Below are positions 54,233 to 63,493 of a stretch of DNA of 64,000 bases, piece by piece. The translations under genes and the position numbers were made by a program. Each line of letters opens with the position of its first letter. The stretch's first letter is position 1. The stretch covers positions 930,001-994,000 of the forward strand of contig NC_014328.1 in assembly GCF_000143685.1 (NCBI RefSeq), written 5' to 3'. Under the pieces are notes generated by a model that worked only from the letters and a program-made list of their open reading frames with translations, ran no database searches and was not told the origin of the DNA. The stretch comes from Clostridium ljungdahlii DSM 13528. Its GTDB lineage: Bacteria > Bacillota > Clostridia > Clostridiales > Clostridiaceae.

Positions 54233-55951
54233 TTGAAATATATGAAAAAATATATACATAAATACTGGAAAGGTTTTTGCCTTGCTATATTTTGTCTTGC
54301 TGTGGAAGCAATGTGTGATTTGATACAGCCTACTATAATGTCAAAAATAGTAGATATAGGTGTAGCAAATAAGAATATGGATTACATAGTTAAACACGGA
54401 TTTATAATGCTGACAGTTACAGGATTAGGTGCTTTAGGTGCATCAGGACGTAATATTTTATCTGGAAGTGTATCTCAAAAATTTAGTAGGGATTTAAGGG
54501 CAGATTTATTTAAAAAAATTCAGAGTTTTTCACTTAATAGTATTGATAAATTTAAAAGCAGTTCACTTATAACACGTCTTACCAATGATGTAACTCAAGT
54601 TCAAAATTTTGTCAATGGACTTATGAGGATATTTGTAAAGGCTCCTATTGTTTGTATTGGAAGTATTATTATGGCGTCCAAGCTGAATTTACATTTAGCA
54701 GTGATATTGTTTATTATAATACCAATTATAGTTTTACTTATATTCTTAAATATGAAAATAGGCTATCCCTATTTTATGAAGGTTCAAGTATCACTTGATA
54801 AAATAAATTCTGTTATGAGAGAATATTTGTCTGGAGTAAGGGTGGTAAAGGCATTTAACAGATTTAATTATGAAAGTGAAAAATTTGAAATTGCAAATAA
54901 AAATTTAGGAAAATTAACTACAACTGCAATGCGTATCATGTCTTTATTTTCTCCAGGAAGAAATTTGGTTATCAATATAGGAATAGTATGTGTTTTGTGG
55001 ATTGGTGGAAAGTATGTAGAGGCAGGAGATATTCAGGTAGGGAAAATAATTGCTTTTACTAATTATATGACGCAAATACTTTTTTCTATTATGATGATAT
55101 CTGCTGTATTTAATGTATTTGCTAGATCTAAAGCTTCAGCAGTTAGAATTTTTGAGGTATTGGATGAGGAGAATGACGTAGAGCTTAATGAAGTCTCTAC
55201 AAATTTTACTGAAAAAGGTAGAATAGATTTTGAAAATGTATGCTTTTCCTATTCAGATGGACATCAAGTTATAAATAATATTAGTTTTACCTGTATGCCA
55301 GGAGAAACAATAGGTATTGTTGGCCCTACGGGTTCAGGTAAAAGCAGTTTGGTGCATTTAATACCTAGATTTTATAATGTAACTTCTGGAACGATAAAAA
55401 TTGATGGAGTGAATGTACATAATATAGATGAAAAAGCTTTGATGGATAAAATAGCTTTAGTGCCTCAAAAAACAACATTGTTTACTGGAACTGTTTTTGA
55501 GAATATAAGATGGGGCAAAAAAAATGCTTCTCTAGAAGAAGTAAAAAAAGTCTGTGAAATTGCAGAAGTTAATGAATTTATAGATAGGTTCCCTGAAAAG
55601 TATGATACTAAAATTGGACAAGAAGGAATTAATTTTTCAGGTGGGCAAAAACAGAGGATTTCCATAGCACGTGCACTTATTAAAAGTCCCGAAGTACTTA
55701 TATTTGATGACTGTACAAGTGCATTAGATGCAGTTACAGAAGCTAAGATAAGAGAAAATTTAAGAAAAGGTTTAGAAAATTTAACGTGTATCATAATTTC
55801 ACAGAAAATATCTTCTATAATGTGGGCAGATAAAATACTTGTAATTGATGGTGGAAAATTAATAGGTATTGGAAAACATGATGAACTTGTGAAAACCTGT
55901 AAGACTTATGAAGACATATTAATATCTCAGTTTGGAAAGGAGAATATATAG
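54233..55951 (+). CDS. Heterodimeric ABC exporter, degenerate-site half
   Basis: 572 aa: six membrane helices and one ATPase domain of the multidrug/lipid exporter type. Walker A GPTGSGKSS and signature FSGGQKQR are intact, but Walker B ends LIFDDCTS (Asp where the catalytic Glu belongs) and the H-loop reads ISQKISS with no His. These are the marks of the non-hydrolytic site half in BmrCD/TM287-288-like exporters. TTG 54233 follows TTGGGGAG. The partner gene starts 5 bp after its end. Confidence 0.9.
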   Translation: MKYMKKYIHKYWKGFCLAIFCLAVEAMCDLIQPTIMSKIVDIGVANKNMDYIVKHGFIMLTVTGLGALGASGRNILSGSVSQKFSRDLRADLFKKIQSFSLNSIDKFKSSSLITRLTNDVTQVQNFVNGLMRIFVKAPIVCIGSIIMASKLNLHLAVILFIIIPIIVLLIFLNMKIGYPYFMKVQVSLDKINSVMREYLSGVRVVKAFNRFNYESEKFEIANKNLGKLTTTAMRIMSLFSPGRNLVINIGIVCVLWIGGKYVEAGDIQVGKIIAFTNYMTQILFSIMMISAVFNVFARSKASAVRIFEVLDEENDVELNEVSTNFTEKGRIDFENVCFSYSDGHQVINNISFTCMPGETIGIVGPTGSGKSSLVHLIPRFYNVTSGTIKIDGVNVHNIDEKALMDKIALVPQKTTLFTGTVFENIRWGKKNASLEEVKKVCEIAEVNEFIDRFPEKYDTKIGQEGINFSGGQKQRISIARALIKSPEVLIFDDCTSALDAVTEAKIRENLRKGLENLTCIIISQKISSIMWADKILVIDGGKLIGIGKHDELVKTCKTYEDILISQFGKENI

Positions 55952-55956
55952 AGGAT

Positions 55957-57798
55957 ATGGGAAAATATGATAGAAATAATATAACAGTTCCTTTAGGTGC
56001 TAGAAAGAGAGGAAGGGGAAGAAGACTTGGACCTGTAGAAAAACCAAAAAATTTAAGAAAAACGATTCTAAGACTGTGGAAATATTTTGGAAGTGAGAGA
56101 AAATTACTAGTTATAATACTCATATCTGTAATAATAGATTCTGTAGTAGGACTTATAGGACCTTATCTTATAGGAAGAGCTATTGATGCCATGTCAGAAT
56201 CCTATGGAAAAGTAAACTTTAATATGCTTTGGATAATGATTATGTTGCTTTTATTAACTTATGTAGTGGATGCTATTTTAACTTTTTTTCAGGGATGGAT
56301 TATGTCAGGGGTAGCCCAGCGGATAATAATGGGTCTTAGAAAAAATTTATTTGGCAAACTTCAAAAGCTTCCACTATCTTTTTTTGATATGAATACTCAC
56401 GGAGAAATTATGAGCAGACTTACAAACGATGTAGAAAATGTAAGTAGTACTATATCACAATCTACGGTTCAGCTTATGTCAGGAGTAATAACAGTTTTAG
56501 GATCTTTTGTAATGATGCTTATATTAAGTCCGTTTCTTACTTTTGTGACTTTAATTACAGTGCCTATGGTTTTTTTATTAACTAAGAGTATAGCAAAAAA
56601 AACAAATCCGCTGTTTAAAGATCAACAGATAGAACTTGGAAAACTTAATGGACATATAGAAGAAACAATATCTGGGATTCAAGTAGTAAAAGCTTTTAAT
56701 CATGGTGAAAAGTGTATAGAGGAGTTTAATAAAATAAATTCTTCCCTATGTGAAGTAGGGTTAAAAGCTCAAATTTGGTCAGGGTTTTTAATGCCAATAA
56801 TGAATGTAATAAACAATATAGGTTTTGCAGCTGTAGCAGGTGTAGGGGGAGTGTTAGCTTTAAAGAATATTATAACAGTGGGAATTATAGCTAGTTTTTT
56901 AAGTTACTCAAGGCAATTTGCAAGACCATTAAATGATATAGCTAGTATATTTAATACACTCCAATCAGCAGCAGCAGGTGCAGAAAGAGTATTTGAAGTG
57001 CTAGATGAAAAAGAGGAGTTGGAAGACATTTCTGATGCAAAGGTATTTGAGCATGTAAAAGGACGGGTTAGCTTTGAAAACGTAAGCTTTTGCTATAGAA
57101 AAGATGTTAAAATATTAAAAAACATAAGTTTTGATATAAGTCCTGGTACAAAAGTTGCCCTTGTTGGACCTACAGGAGCTGGTAAAACAACTATTGTAAA
57201 TTTGGTCACCAGATTTTATGATGTATCAGCTGGTAAAATTTTAATTGATGGAGAGGATATAAGAAATTATAAGAGAGATAGTCTTAGAAAATGTTTTGGT
57301 ATAGTTCTTCAGGATACGTATCTTTTTGCGGGAACAATACTTGAAAATATAAGATATGGTAAGTTAGATGCAGATTTTACTGAAATTAAGCAGGCAGTTA
57401 GGTTTGCTAATGCAGAGACATTTATTGAGAAACTTCCACAAAAATATAATACTTTAATTCATGAGGGAGGAAACAATTTAAGTCAAGGCGAAAGACAGCT
57501 TATAGCTATATCAAGAGCAATACTTTCAAATCCCGCAATACTTGTTCTAGATGAAGCTACTAGTAATGTGGATACACTAACAGAACTTAAAATAGAGGAT
57601 GCTATGAATAAACTTATGAAGGGGAGAACTAGTTTTATTATTGCTCATAGATTAAGTACTATTAAAAATTCAGACATTATAATGGTAGTAGATAAGGGAG
57701 AAATAGTAGAGAAAGGAAGTCATAAAGATTTAATTAAAAAGAAGAGTATGTACTACAATATGTATAATAACCAATTTTACAGAAAAGAGCCACTATAA
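55957..57798 (+). CDS. Heterodimeric ABC exporter, catalytic half
   Basis: 613 aa: basic N-terminus, six membrane helices, ATPase domain. Walker A GPTGAGKTT, Walker B ILVLDEATSNVD with catalytic Glu, and H-loop IIAHRLSTI are intact, but the signature is LSQGERQ rather than LSGGQ. It therefore complements the preceding half: the catalytic site combines this Walker set with the partner's FSGGQ. Probably a drug or lipid exporter. ATG 55957 has a close AGAGG; coupling with the first gene is likely. Confidence 0.92.
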   Translation: MGKYDRNNITVPLGARKRGRGRRLGPVEKPKNLRKTILRLWKYFGSERKLLVIILISVIIDSVVGLIGPYLIGRAIDAMSESYGKVNFNMLWIMIMLLLLTYVVDAILTFFQGWIMSGVAQRIIMGLRKNLFGKLQKLPLSFFDMNTHGEIMSRLTNDVENVSSTISQSTVQLMSGVITVLGSFVMMLILSPFLTFVTLITVPMVFLLTKSIAKKTNPLFKDQQIELGKLNGHIEETISGIQVVKAFNHGEKCIEEFNKINSSLCEVGLKAQIWSGFLMPIMNVINNIGFAAVAGVGGVLALKNIITVGIIASFLSYSRQFARPLNDIASIFNTLQSAAAGAERVFEVLDEKEELEDISDAKVFEHVKGRVSFENVSFCYRKDVKILKNISFDISPGTKVALVGPTGAGKTTIVNLVTRFYDVSAGKILIDGEDIRNYKRDSLRKCFGIVLQDTYLFAGTILENIRYGKLDADFTEIKQAVRFANAETFIEKLPQKYNTLIHEGGNNLSQGERQLIAISRAILSNPAILVLDEATSNVDTLTELKIEDAMNKLMKGRTSFIIAHRLSTIKNSDIIMVVDKGEIVEKGSHKDLIKKKSMYYNMYNNQFYRKEPL

Positions 57799-57923
57799 AA
57801 AATTTTAATACTACTAATAACAACGAATAAGTATTTCTTATAGTCTTTGAATTGCACACTTTTTTAGTGATATATTAAATATAGAAAGATTCAAAAAATA
57901 TAAAAAATAATGGGGTAGTTATT

Positions 57924-60068
57924 ATGGAGAATAAAGTATTAACTGTATGTCCTTACTGTGGTGCTGGTTGCAGACTGTATTTAGTGGTTGAAGATGGGAA
58001 AATTAAGAGAGCTGAGCCTGCTATGGGCAGAACAAATGAGGGAGAGCTTTGTCTTAAAGGTTATTATGGATGGGATTATTTAAATGATCCTAAGCTTTTA
58101 ACTCCACGTATAAGGAAGCCTAAGATACGAAAAAATGGCAAGTTCGAAGAAGTTACTTGGGATGAAGCTATCAGTTTTACTGCAAAAAGATTGGGAGAAA
58201 TAAGAGACAAGTATGGCGCTGATTCTATAATGGGTACTGGTTGTTCTAGAGGTCCTGGAAATGAAGCTAACTATATTATGCAAAAATTTATGAGGGCTGT
58301 TATTGGAACAAATAATGTGGACAACTGTGCTAGAGTTTGTCATGGACCTTCTGTAGCTGGACTTGCTAAAGTGTTGGGAAATGGTGCAATGTCTAATAGC
58401 ATTCCTGAAATTGATAATGCAGACTTGGTATTTATTTTTGGGTATAATCCTGCAGAATCTCATCCTATGGTAGCAAGAAGAATAGTTAAGGCAAGACAAA
58501 AAGGTGCAAAAATAGTAGTAGTGGACCCTAGGGTAACAGAAAGTGTAAGAATTTCAGATTTATGGCTTCCGATAAAGGGTGGTACTAATATGGCACTTGT
58601 AAACGGTTTTGCCAATGTTCTTATTAATGAAGGTTTATACAATAAAGATTATGTAGAAAAATATACAGAAGGATTCAATGAATATATTAAAGTTATAAAG
58701 AAATATACACCTGAATATGTAGAAAAAATAGTAAATGTACCAGCAGAAAAGATTAAAAAAGCTATGGAGATGTATGCTTCAGCTAAAAACCCAATGATAC
58801 TTTATGGTATGGGGGTATGCCAATTTGGTCAAGCTGTAGATGTGGTAAAAGGATTAGCTGGATTGGCACTACTAACAGGAAATTATGGAAGGCCAAGTGT
58901 TGGAATAGGCCCTGTAAGAGGACAAAACAACGTACAGGGAGCTTGTGATATGGGAGCACTTCCAAATAATTTTCCAGGATATCAAAGTGTTACGGATAAA
59001 AATGTGAGAGAAAAATTTGAAAAAGCTTGGGGCGTAAAAAATCTTCCAGATAAGATTGGATATCATTTGACTGAAGTACCTAAAGCAGTATTGGAGGAAC
59101 ATAAATTAAAGGCATATTATATTATGGGTGAAGATTGTGTTCAAAGCGATCCAAATTCAAATGAAGTAAGGGAGGCTTTGGATGAGCTTGAATTTGTAGT
59201 AGTTCAGGACATATTTATGAATAAAACTACATTACATGCAGATGTAATTTTGCCAGCAACTGCCTGGGGAGAACATGAAGGGGTATATAGTGCTGCAGAT
59301 AGAGGATTGCAAAAGTTTAACAAGGCAGTTGAACCAATTGGTGAAGCAAAACCTGATTGGCAGATAATTTGCGAGTTATCTTCAGCTATGGGATACAAAA
59401 TGCACTATAATAATACAAAGGAAATATGGGATGAAATGAGAAGCCTTTCACCTAAATTTGCAGGTGCAACTTATGAGAAAATGGAAACTTTAGATGGCGT
59501 ACTTTGGCCATGTCCTACAGAAGATCATCCAGGAACTCCTGTTTTGTATGAAAACAATGAGTTTAGTACTCCGAGCAAAAAGGGTATTTTATTTGCTTCT
59601 GAATGGAGACCTACAGAAGAATCACCGGATGAGAAATATCCACTTAGCTTGTGTACAGTCAGAGAAATAGGACATTACTCTGTAAGGACAATGACGGGAA
59701 ATTGTCGTGCTTTACAGCAGCTAGAAGACGAACCTGGAAAAATACAGATGAGTATAGAAGATGCGGAAGAACTTGGAATTAAAACAGGAGATTTAGTTAG
59801 AGTATCTTCAAAAAGAGGTTCTGTAGTAACAAGGGCAAATGTTACAGATAGAGTTTTAAAAGGAGCTACTTATATGACTTACCAATGGTGGATTGGTGCC
59901 TGTAATGAACTTACAGTGGATAATCTGGATCCTATATCAAAAACTCCAGAATATAAATACTGTGCAGTTAAGGTTGAGACAATAGAAGATCAAGATAAAG
60001 CTGAAAAGTATATTGATGATACTTATAAAGCTTTGCGTGAAAAGTTGGGTATTGTAACTGCAAATTAA
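57924..60068 (+). CDS. fdhF: Formate dehydrogenase catalytic subunit, cysteine type
   Basis: 714-aa molybdopterin enzyme, interconverting formate and CO2. N-terminal 4Fe-4S site CPYCGAGCRLYL with a later ELCLKG; the active-site residue is Cys139 in ARVCHGPSVAG (TGT codon), where selenocysteine enzymes have Sec; the catalytic His follows. MGD-binding blocks include FGYNPAESHP, VDPRVTES and the GNYGRPSVGIGPVRGQNNVQG segment. The C-terminal domain (GILFASEWRPTEE, RVSSKRGSV) is complete. No electron-transfer subunit or fdhD is adjacent, so the partner is encoded elsewhere. ATG 57924 follows a GGGGTAG box. Confidence 0.95.
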   Translation: MENKVLTVCPYCGAGCRLYLVVEDGKIKRAEPAMGRTNEGELCLKGYYGWDYLNDPKLLTPRIRKPKIRKNGKFEEVTWDEAISFTAKRLGEIRDKYGADSIMGTGCSRGPGNEANYIMQKFMRAVIGTNNVDNCARVCHGPSVAGLAKVLGNGAMSNSIPEIDNADLVFIFGYNPAESHPMVARRIVKARQKGAKIVVVDPRVTESVRISDLWLPIKGGTNMALVNGFANVLINEGLYNKDYVEKYTEGFNEYIKVIKKYTPEYVEKIVNVPAEKIKKAMEMYASAKNPMILYGMGVCQFGQAVDVVKGLAGLALLTGNYGRPSVGIGPVRGQNNVQGACDMGALPNNFPGYQSVTDKNVREKFEKAWGVKNLPDKIGYHLTEVPKAVLEEHKLKAYYIMGEDCVQSDPNSNEVREALDELEFVVVQDIFMNKTTLHADVILPATAWGEHEGVYSAADRGLQKFNKAVEPIGEAKPDWQIICELSSAMGYKMHYNNTKEIWDEMRSLSPKFAGATYEKMETLDGVLWPCPTEDHPGTPVLYENNEFSTPSKKGILFASEWRPTEESPDEKYPLSLCTVREIGHYSVRTMTGNCRALQQLEDEPGKIQMSIEDAEELGIKTGDLVRVSSKRGSVVTRANVTDRVLKGATYMTYQWWIGACNELTVDNLDPISKTPEYKYCAVKVETIEDQDKAEKYIDDTYKALREKLGIVTAN

Positions 60069-60085
60069 CTTTTATCAAGTGATTC

Positions 60086-60370
60086 TTAGGTTCAGGTGGA
60101 GTTTACTTGTAAGGACGACTTTATCCAGCTGAACCTTATTAACAGTATTCTTAGTGTCTTTAGCACTTAGAATACGTTATCCTTTAGGGGGAGAAATTAT
60201 CCAGGCGCGTAGCAGTACTTATCCCCCATTTTGGTAGAAAAGCAGATATTCCAAATCTTTGATTTGGCGATAGTCGCTTTCGTTGTGTGCGATGGGGGTG
60301 TTAGCAATGGTGCGATTGGATAAAAATAGAGCCAAAATTATAAAATTTTAACTTTTGGCTCTATTTTATT
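60086..60370 (+). ncRNA. Putative structured RNA of unknown family, 3' of fdhF
   Basis: Region less AT-rich than its neighbours with no open frame, but successive hairpins: AGGTTCAG-TGGA / TCCA-CTGAACCT (60088-60136); an 11-of-12-bp stem 60145-60156 / 60164-60175; GGGGGA/TCCCCC (60187-60227); CCAAATC/GATTTGG (60251-60267); GCGA/TCGC (60267-60277); and a terminator AATAGAGCC / GGCTCTATT (60325-60365) with T-rich tail. TTATCC recurs four times. It could be an independent small RNA or a processed 3' leader/trailer of fdhF. No known riboswitch family (Moco, cobalamin, ZTP, T-box) was matched by eye, and no promoter was recognised between fdhF and it. Confidence 0.6.
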
Positions 60371-60426
60371 GATTATTTTCAATTTTAGCAGTAAAATTAG
60401 ATAATAATTTAGTATATTTTTAAAAG

Positions 60427-60454
60427 TTGAAAACAATGAAAAATTCTCTATAAT
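60427..60454 (+). promoter_or_regulatory. Promoter of the sugar-binding-protein/chemoreceptor pair
   Basis: TTGAAA (60427-60432), 16-bp spacer, TATAAT (60449-60454). Transcription would begin near 60461, leaving a leader of about 110 nt that contains a long hairpin. Confidence 0.65.
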
Positions 60455-60485
60455 TGGGCACCTGGAGGATTTGGAGTTAGTGGTG

Positions 60486-60531
60486 CAACCTGCCAATAGT
60501 CGATTAATTATAATCGATTATTGGCAGGTTG
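60486..60531 (+). other. 21-bp leader hairpin upstream of the sugar-binding protein gene
   Basis: CAACCTGCCAATA (60486-60498) pairs with TATTGGCAGGTTG (60519-60531) and TCGATTA (60500-60506) with TAATCGA (60511-60517), joined by one G-T wobble. No T-run follows, so it is not an ordinary terminator. It may stabilise the mRNA or take part in control. Confidence 0.6.
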
Positions 60532-60572
60532 TATATAAGGGAAAATTTAGATATTTTTAGGGGGCTTTGATT

Positions 60573-61583
60573 GTGAAGAAATGTATGAAATCAATTGCTG
60601 TTACTGGTCTGTTAACTATTATTTTGGGGACAGGCTGTTCAAATTCTTTATCTTCAAATAAAAATGAACCTGTAATTGGTTTTGTTGCCTATGAATTTAA
60701 TAATACATGGATAACTGAACTTAAGAATGAGATTTATAAGGTATCTAGTGGAAAAGCTAGAGTTGATATTTGGAATGGAGATAATATTCAAACAGTTGAA
60801 AATGACAAGATAAATCTCTTTATAAATAGAAAAGTCAATGTACTTGATATAAATCCAGTGGATGTTAATGCTGCAGGGCAGATTATTGAAAAATGTAAAA
60901 AAGCAAATATACCTACAGTATTTGTAAATCGCCAGCCTAAAAAAGAAGATATGGAAAAATGGAATAAAGTTTACTATGTAGGTGCTAAAGCAGAGCAATC
61001 TGGAACAATACAGGGGCAGATGCTTGTAAATTATTTTAAAGGCCATCCTACTCAAGATGGCACTATTAGATATATTATGCTAAAAGGGGAAACGAGAAAT
61101 CAAGATGCTGAAAAGAGAACACAATATTCTATAAAAGCTCTTAAAGATTCAGGTTTTAAGGTACAAAAGGTGGCAGAAGATACTGCTATGTGGGATCGTA
61201 CAAAGGCTCAGGAAAAAATGACCTCGTTTATCTCGTCATATGGCCCCAATTTTGACTGTGTAATAGCAAACAATGATGACATGGCCCTTGGAGCTGTTGA
61301 TGCCCTAAAAGCAGCTGGATATTTTAATGGAGGAAAATATGTACCTGTAGTAGGTGTAGATGCTACGGCACCGGCAGTTAAAGCTGTTGAAGATGGCACC
61401 CTTTTCGGGACTGTTTTAAATGATGCTGCAAAACAGGGAGATGCTGCTTTTGATTTATCATATATACTTTCCAAGGGGAAAATTCCTGATGAAAGTAATT
61501 TTAAGTATAAGGTTACAGATGGAAAATACATCTGGATTGATTACAAAATGATTACAAAAGAAAATGTGCAGGATGCAAAATAG
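60573..61583 (+). CDS. Sugar-binding lipoprotein (galactose/ribose-type periplasmic-binding family)
   Basis: 336-aa lipoprotein with signal and lipobox [10 protein letters not shown], then the type I periplasmic-binding fold (MglB/RbsB-like): [65 protein letters not shown] and [17 protein letters not shown]. No transporter permease or ATPase lies beside it; instead a chemoreceptor follows 23 bp later. GTG 60573 is preferred because AGGGGGC lies 7 bp upstream. Probably a ligand sensor delivering to the receptor; a galactose-like sugar is likely but unproven. Confidence 0.9.
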   Translation: MKKCMKSIAVTGLLTIILGTGCSNSLSSNKNEPVIGFVAYEFNNTWITELKNEIYKVSSGKARVDIWNGDNIQTVENDKINLFINRKVNVLDINPVDVNAAGQIIEKCKKANIPTVFVNRQPKKEDMEKWNKVYYVGAKAEQSGTIQGQMLVNYFKGHPTQDGTIRYIMLKGETRNQDAEKRTQYSIKALKDSGFKVQKVAEDTAMWDRTKAQEKMTSFISSYGPNFDCVIANNDDMALGAVDALKAAGYFNGGKYVPVVGVDATAPAVKAVEDGTLFGTVLNDAAKQGDAAFDLSYILSKGKIPDESNFKYKVTDGKYIWIDYKMITKENVQDAK

Positions 61584-61606
61584 GATTATTAATGGGGGAG
61601 AGTATT

Positions 61607-63310
61607 GTGATAAAAAATGTAAAAGTTAAAACTAAAATTTTTGTAGGATTTAGTATTATTTTGATAATGATGTTTTTAGCTACAATAGGTGCTTTTTTTA
61701 ATTTTAATTGCATTGAAAAATCTACAGATAGAGTTTCAAAAGATGTTATTCCAATAGGCAATATTATGTCCCAAATTAGCAGTGAACTGATAAATGAAGA
61801 GTCAGGAGTCAGAGGTTATATTGCAAGCGATGGAGATAACAGATTTCTAGAGTCCTACGATTCAAGTGAAGAAAATATTCAAAAGGATATAAAAAATATA
61901 AAAAATTATTATTATGTAGATGGTAATTTAGCCATTACTATAAAAAATGAAGTTATACCAAATATTCAGGTAATAGATAATTATTTTAGAGATCAAATAA
62001 ACTTAGTTAAGTTGGGAAAAATTCAAATAGCACGAGATAGACTTCAAGATGGAAAAGTATATATGGATGATTATAAATATGTGTATACTAAACTTAGTAA
62101 TATGATAAATGAAATTACAAATAATGCATGGACACAGACTAAAAATGCAGGCTCTAGAGCAAAATGGATTATGGGTATTATATTCTTAATAAGTATTGCA
62201 GCCAGTATTTTTGCAGCAATGAAAATTTCTAATAAAATTGTATTAAGGCTTGATAAGTGTGTAGATTCCCTGGGACAAATAGCTGATGGAAATTTGATAG
62301 TTGAACCTATAAAAATAGAGGAAAAGGATGAAATAGGAGAACTGGCTACTTCAATTAATATAATGGCACAAAATTTAAAAAATATTGTAAGACTGGTTCT
62401 AAATGTTTCTAATGAGGTAACAGAAGCTTCAGAAGAACTTTATAATAACGCCCATCAGTTAAACGATACTGTAGGACATGTGAATGATGCCATTATCAAG
62501 GTGGCTGAAGGAGCTGAAAATCAATCTAAATCTTCAGGAGAAGCATCTGCAGTAGTTGAGCAAATTTCCGCAAGTTCTGAGGAAGTGGCTGCTAATTCTC
62601 AGGAAGTAGCAAATGCTGCAAGTAATGCATCTTCAGCAGCTAAAAAAGGCAGTGATGTTATATTACAGGCTGTTAGCCAGATGGAATCTATTAAAAATTC
62701 AACGGAAATAGTAAAAGATTCAGTGGAAAAGCTTAATCGTGATTCTATGGCTATTGGAGAAATTGTAAATACTATTTCAGATATTGCAGATCAAACTAAC
62801 TTATTGGCTTTAAACGCATCTATCGAGGCTGCACGTGCTGGAGAGCAGGGAAAAGGATTTTCAGTTGTAGCAGAAGAAGTACGTGAACTTGCAGAGGAAT
62901 CAGGTGAATCTGCAGATAAAATTGCAAAACTTATTCAGCAAGTTAAAGAAAATATTCAAGGAGCTACTGTTTCTATGAAGAGTAGTATGGACAATGTAAA
63001 TGATGGGACGAAAGTAGTGAACAATGCGGGGAATTCATTTAATGAAATATTAAAGCTTGTAAATGATGTTTCTTTGCAAATTCAGAGTACTTCGGAAACT
63101 TTACAGCAGCTTGCAGAAGGTAGTGAACAAATTGTTTTAAATGTAGAGACAATTGATAGGATATCAAAGGACACTGCATCTCAAAGTCAAACAGTATCTG
63201 GAGAAACCGAAGAATTATATGCATTTATGGAGGAAATAACTTCTTCTAGTCAGAATTTAGCAAATTTATCTGAACAGCTTAAACGAGCTGTAAATAAATT
63301 TAAAATTTAA
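61607..63310 (+). CDS. Methyl-accepting chemotaxis protein
   Basis: 567-aa chemoreceptor: helix 1 (residues ~9-30), a ~150-residue four-helix-bundle sensor with the typical [13 protein letters not shown], helix 2 (~187-207), HAMP, then the long signalling hairpin with tip [20 protein letters not shown] and [15 protein letters not shown] 61607 follows TGGGGGAGA; an ATG at 61592 would contain that RBS. Coupled with the sugar-binding lipoprotein upstream, suggesting taxis to its ligand. Confidence 0.93.
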   Translation: MIKNVKVKTKIFVGFSIILIMMFLATIGAFFNFNCIEKSTDRVSKDVIPIGNIMSQISSELINEESGVRGYIASDGDNRFLESYDSSEENIQKDIKNIKNYYYVDGNLAITIKNEVIPNIQVIDNYFRDQINLVKLGKIQIARDRLQDGKVYMDDYKYVYTKLSNMINEITNNAWTQTKNAGSRAKWIMGIIFLISIAASIFAAMKISNKIVLRLDKCVDSLGQIADGNLIVEPIKIEEKDEIGELATSINIMAQNLKNIVRLVLNVSNEVTEASEELYNNAHQLNDTVGHVNDAIIKVAEGAENQSKSSGEASAVVEQISASSEEVAANSQEVANAASNASSAAKKGSDVILQAVSQMESIKNSTEIVKDSVEKLNRDSMAIGEIVNTISDIADQTNLLALNASIEAARAGEQGKGFSVVAEEVRELAEESGESADKIAKLIQQVKENIQGATVSMKSSMDNVNDGTKVVNNAGNSFNEILKLVNDVSLQIQSTSETLQQLAEGSEQIVLNVETIDRISKDTASQSQTVSGETEELYAFMEEITSSSQNLANLSEQLKRAVNKFKI

Positions 63311-63334
63311 TAAAACAATTTATATGTTGAATAA

Positions 63335-63364
63335 TTGACATAATTGTGATATTATGTCTATATT
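63335..63364 (+). promoter_or_regulatory. Promoter upstream of the cation/proton antiporter
   Basis: TTGACA (63335-63340), 18-bp spacer, TATATT (63359-63364). A leader of about 120 nt would follow, with a terminator-like hairpin just before the gene. Confidence 0.55.
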
Positions 63365-63437
63365 AAAATTAAAAATAGTGTATATTTCGGTTGGACAAAT
63401 ATTTATTTGTTTTCAAGATGATAATATGACTTTTGGG

Positions 63438-63472
63438 GTGGAAAGTCCTTTAGGGGAGCTTTCCACTTTTTT
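63438..63472 (+). terminator. Terminator/attenuator hairpin directly before the antiporter gene
   Basis: GTGGAAAG (63438-63445) pairs with CTTTCCAC (63459-63466), followed by TTTTTT. It could end the chemoreceptor transcript, but its place between a promoter-like sequence and the antiporter RBS (23 bp before the start) also suits leader attenuation. Confidence 0.75.
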
Positions 63473-63493
63473 AGCTAAAATAAGGAGATTATA

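Noticed and set aside
58338..58340. Selenocysteine codon in formate dehydrogenase
   Set aside because: The active-site codon is TGT, not TGA.
60086..60370. Moco, cobalamin, ZTP, T-box or SECIS element after fdhF
   Set aside because: The conserved strands of those families were looked for and not found. A SECIS is not expected because the catalytic residue is encoded by TGT (Cys).
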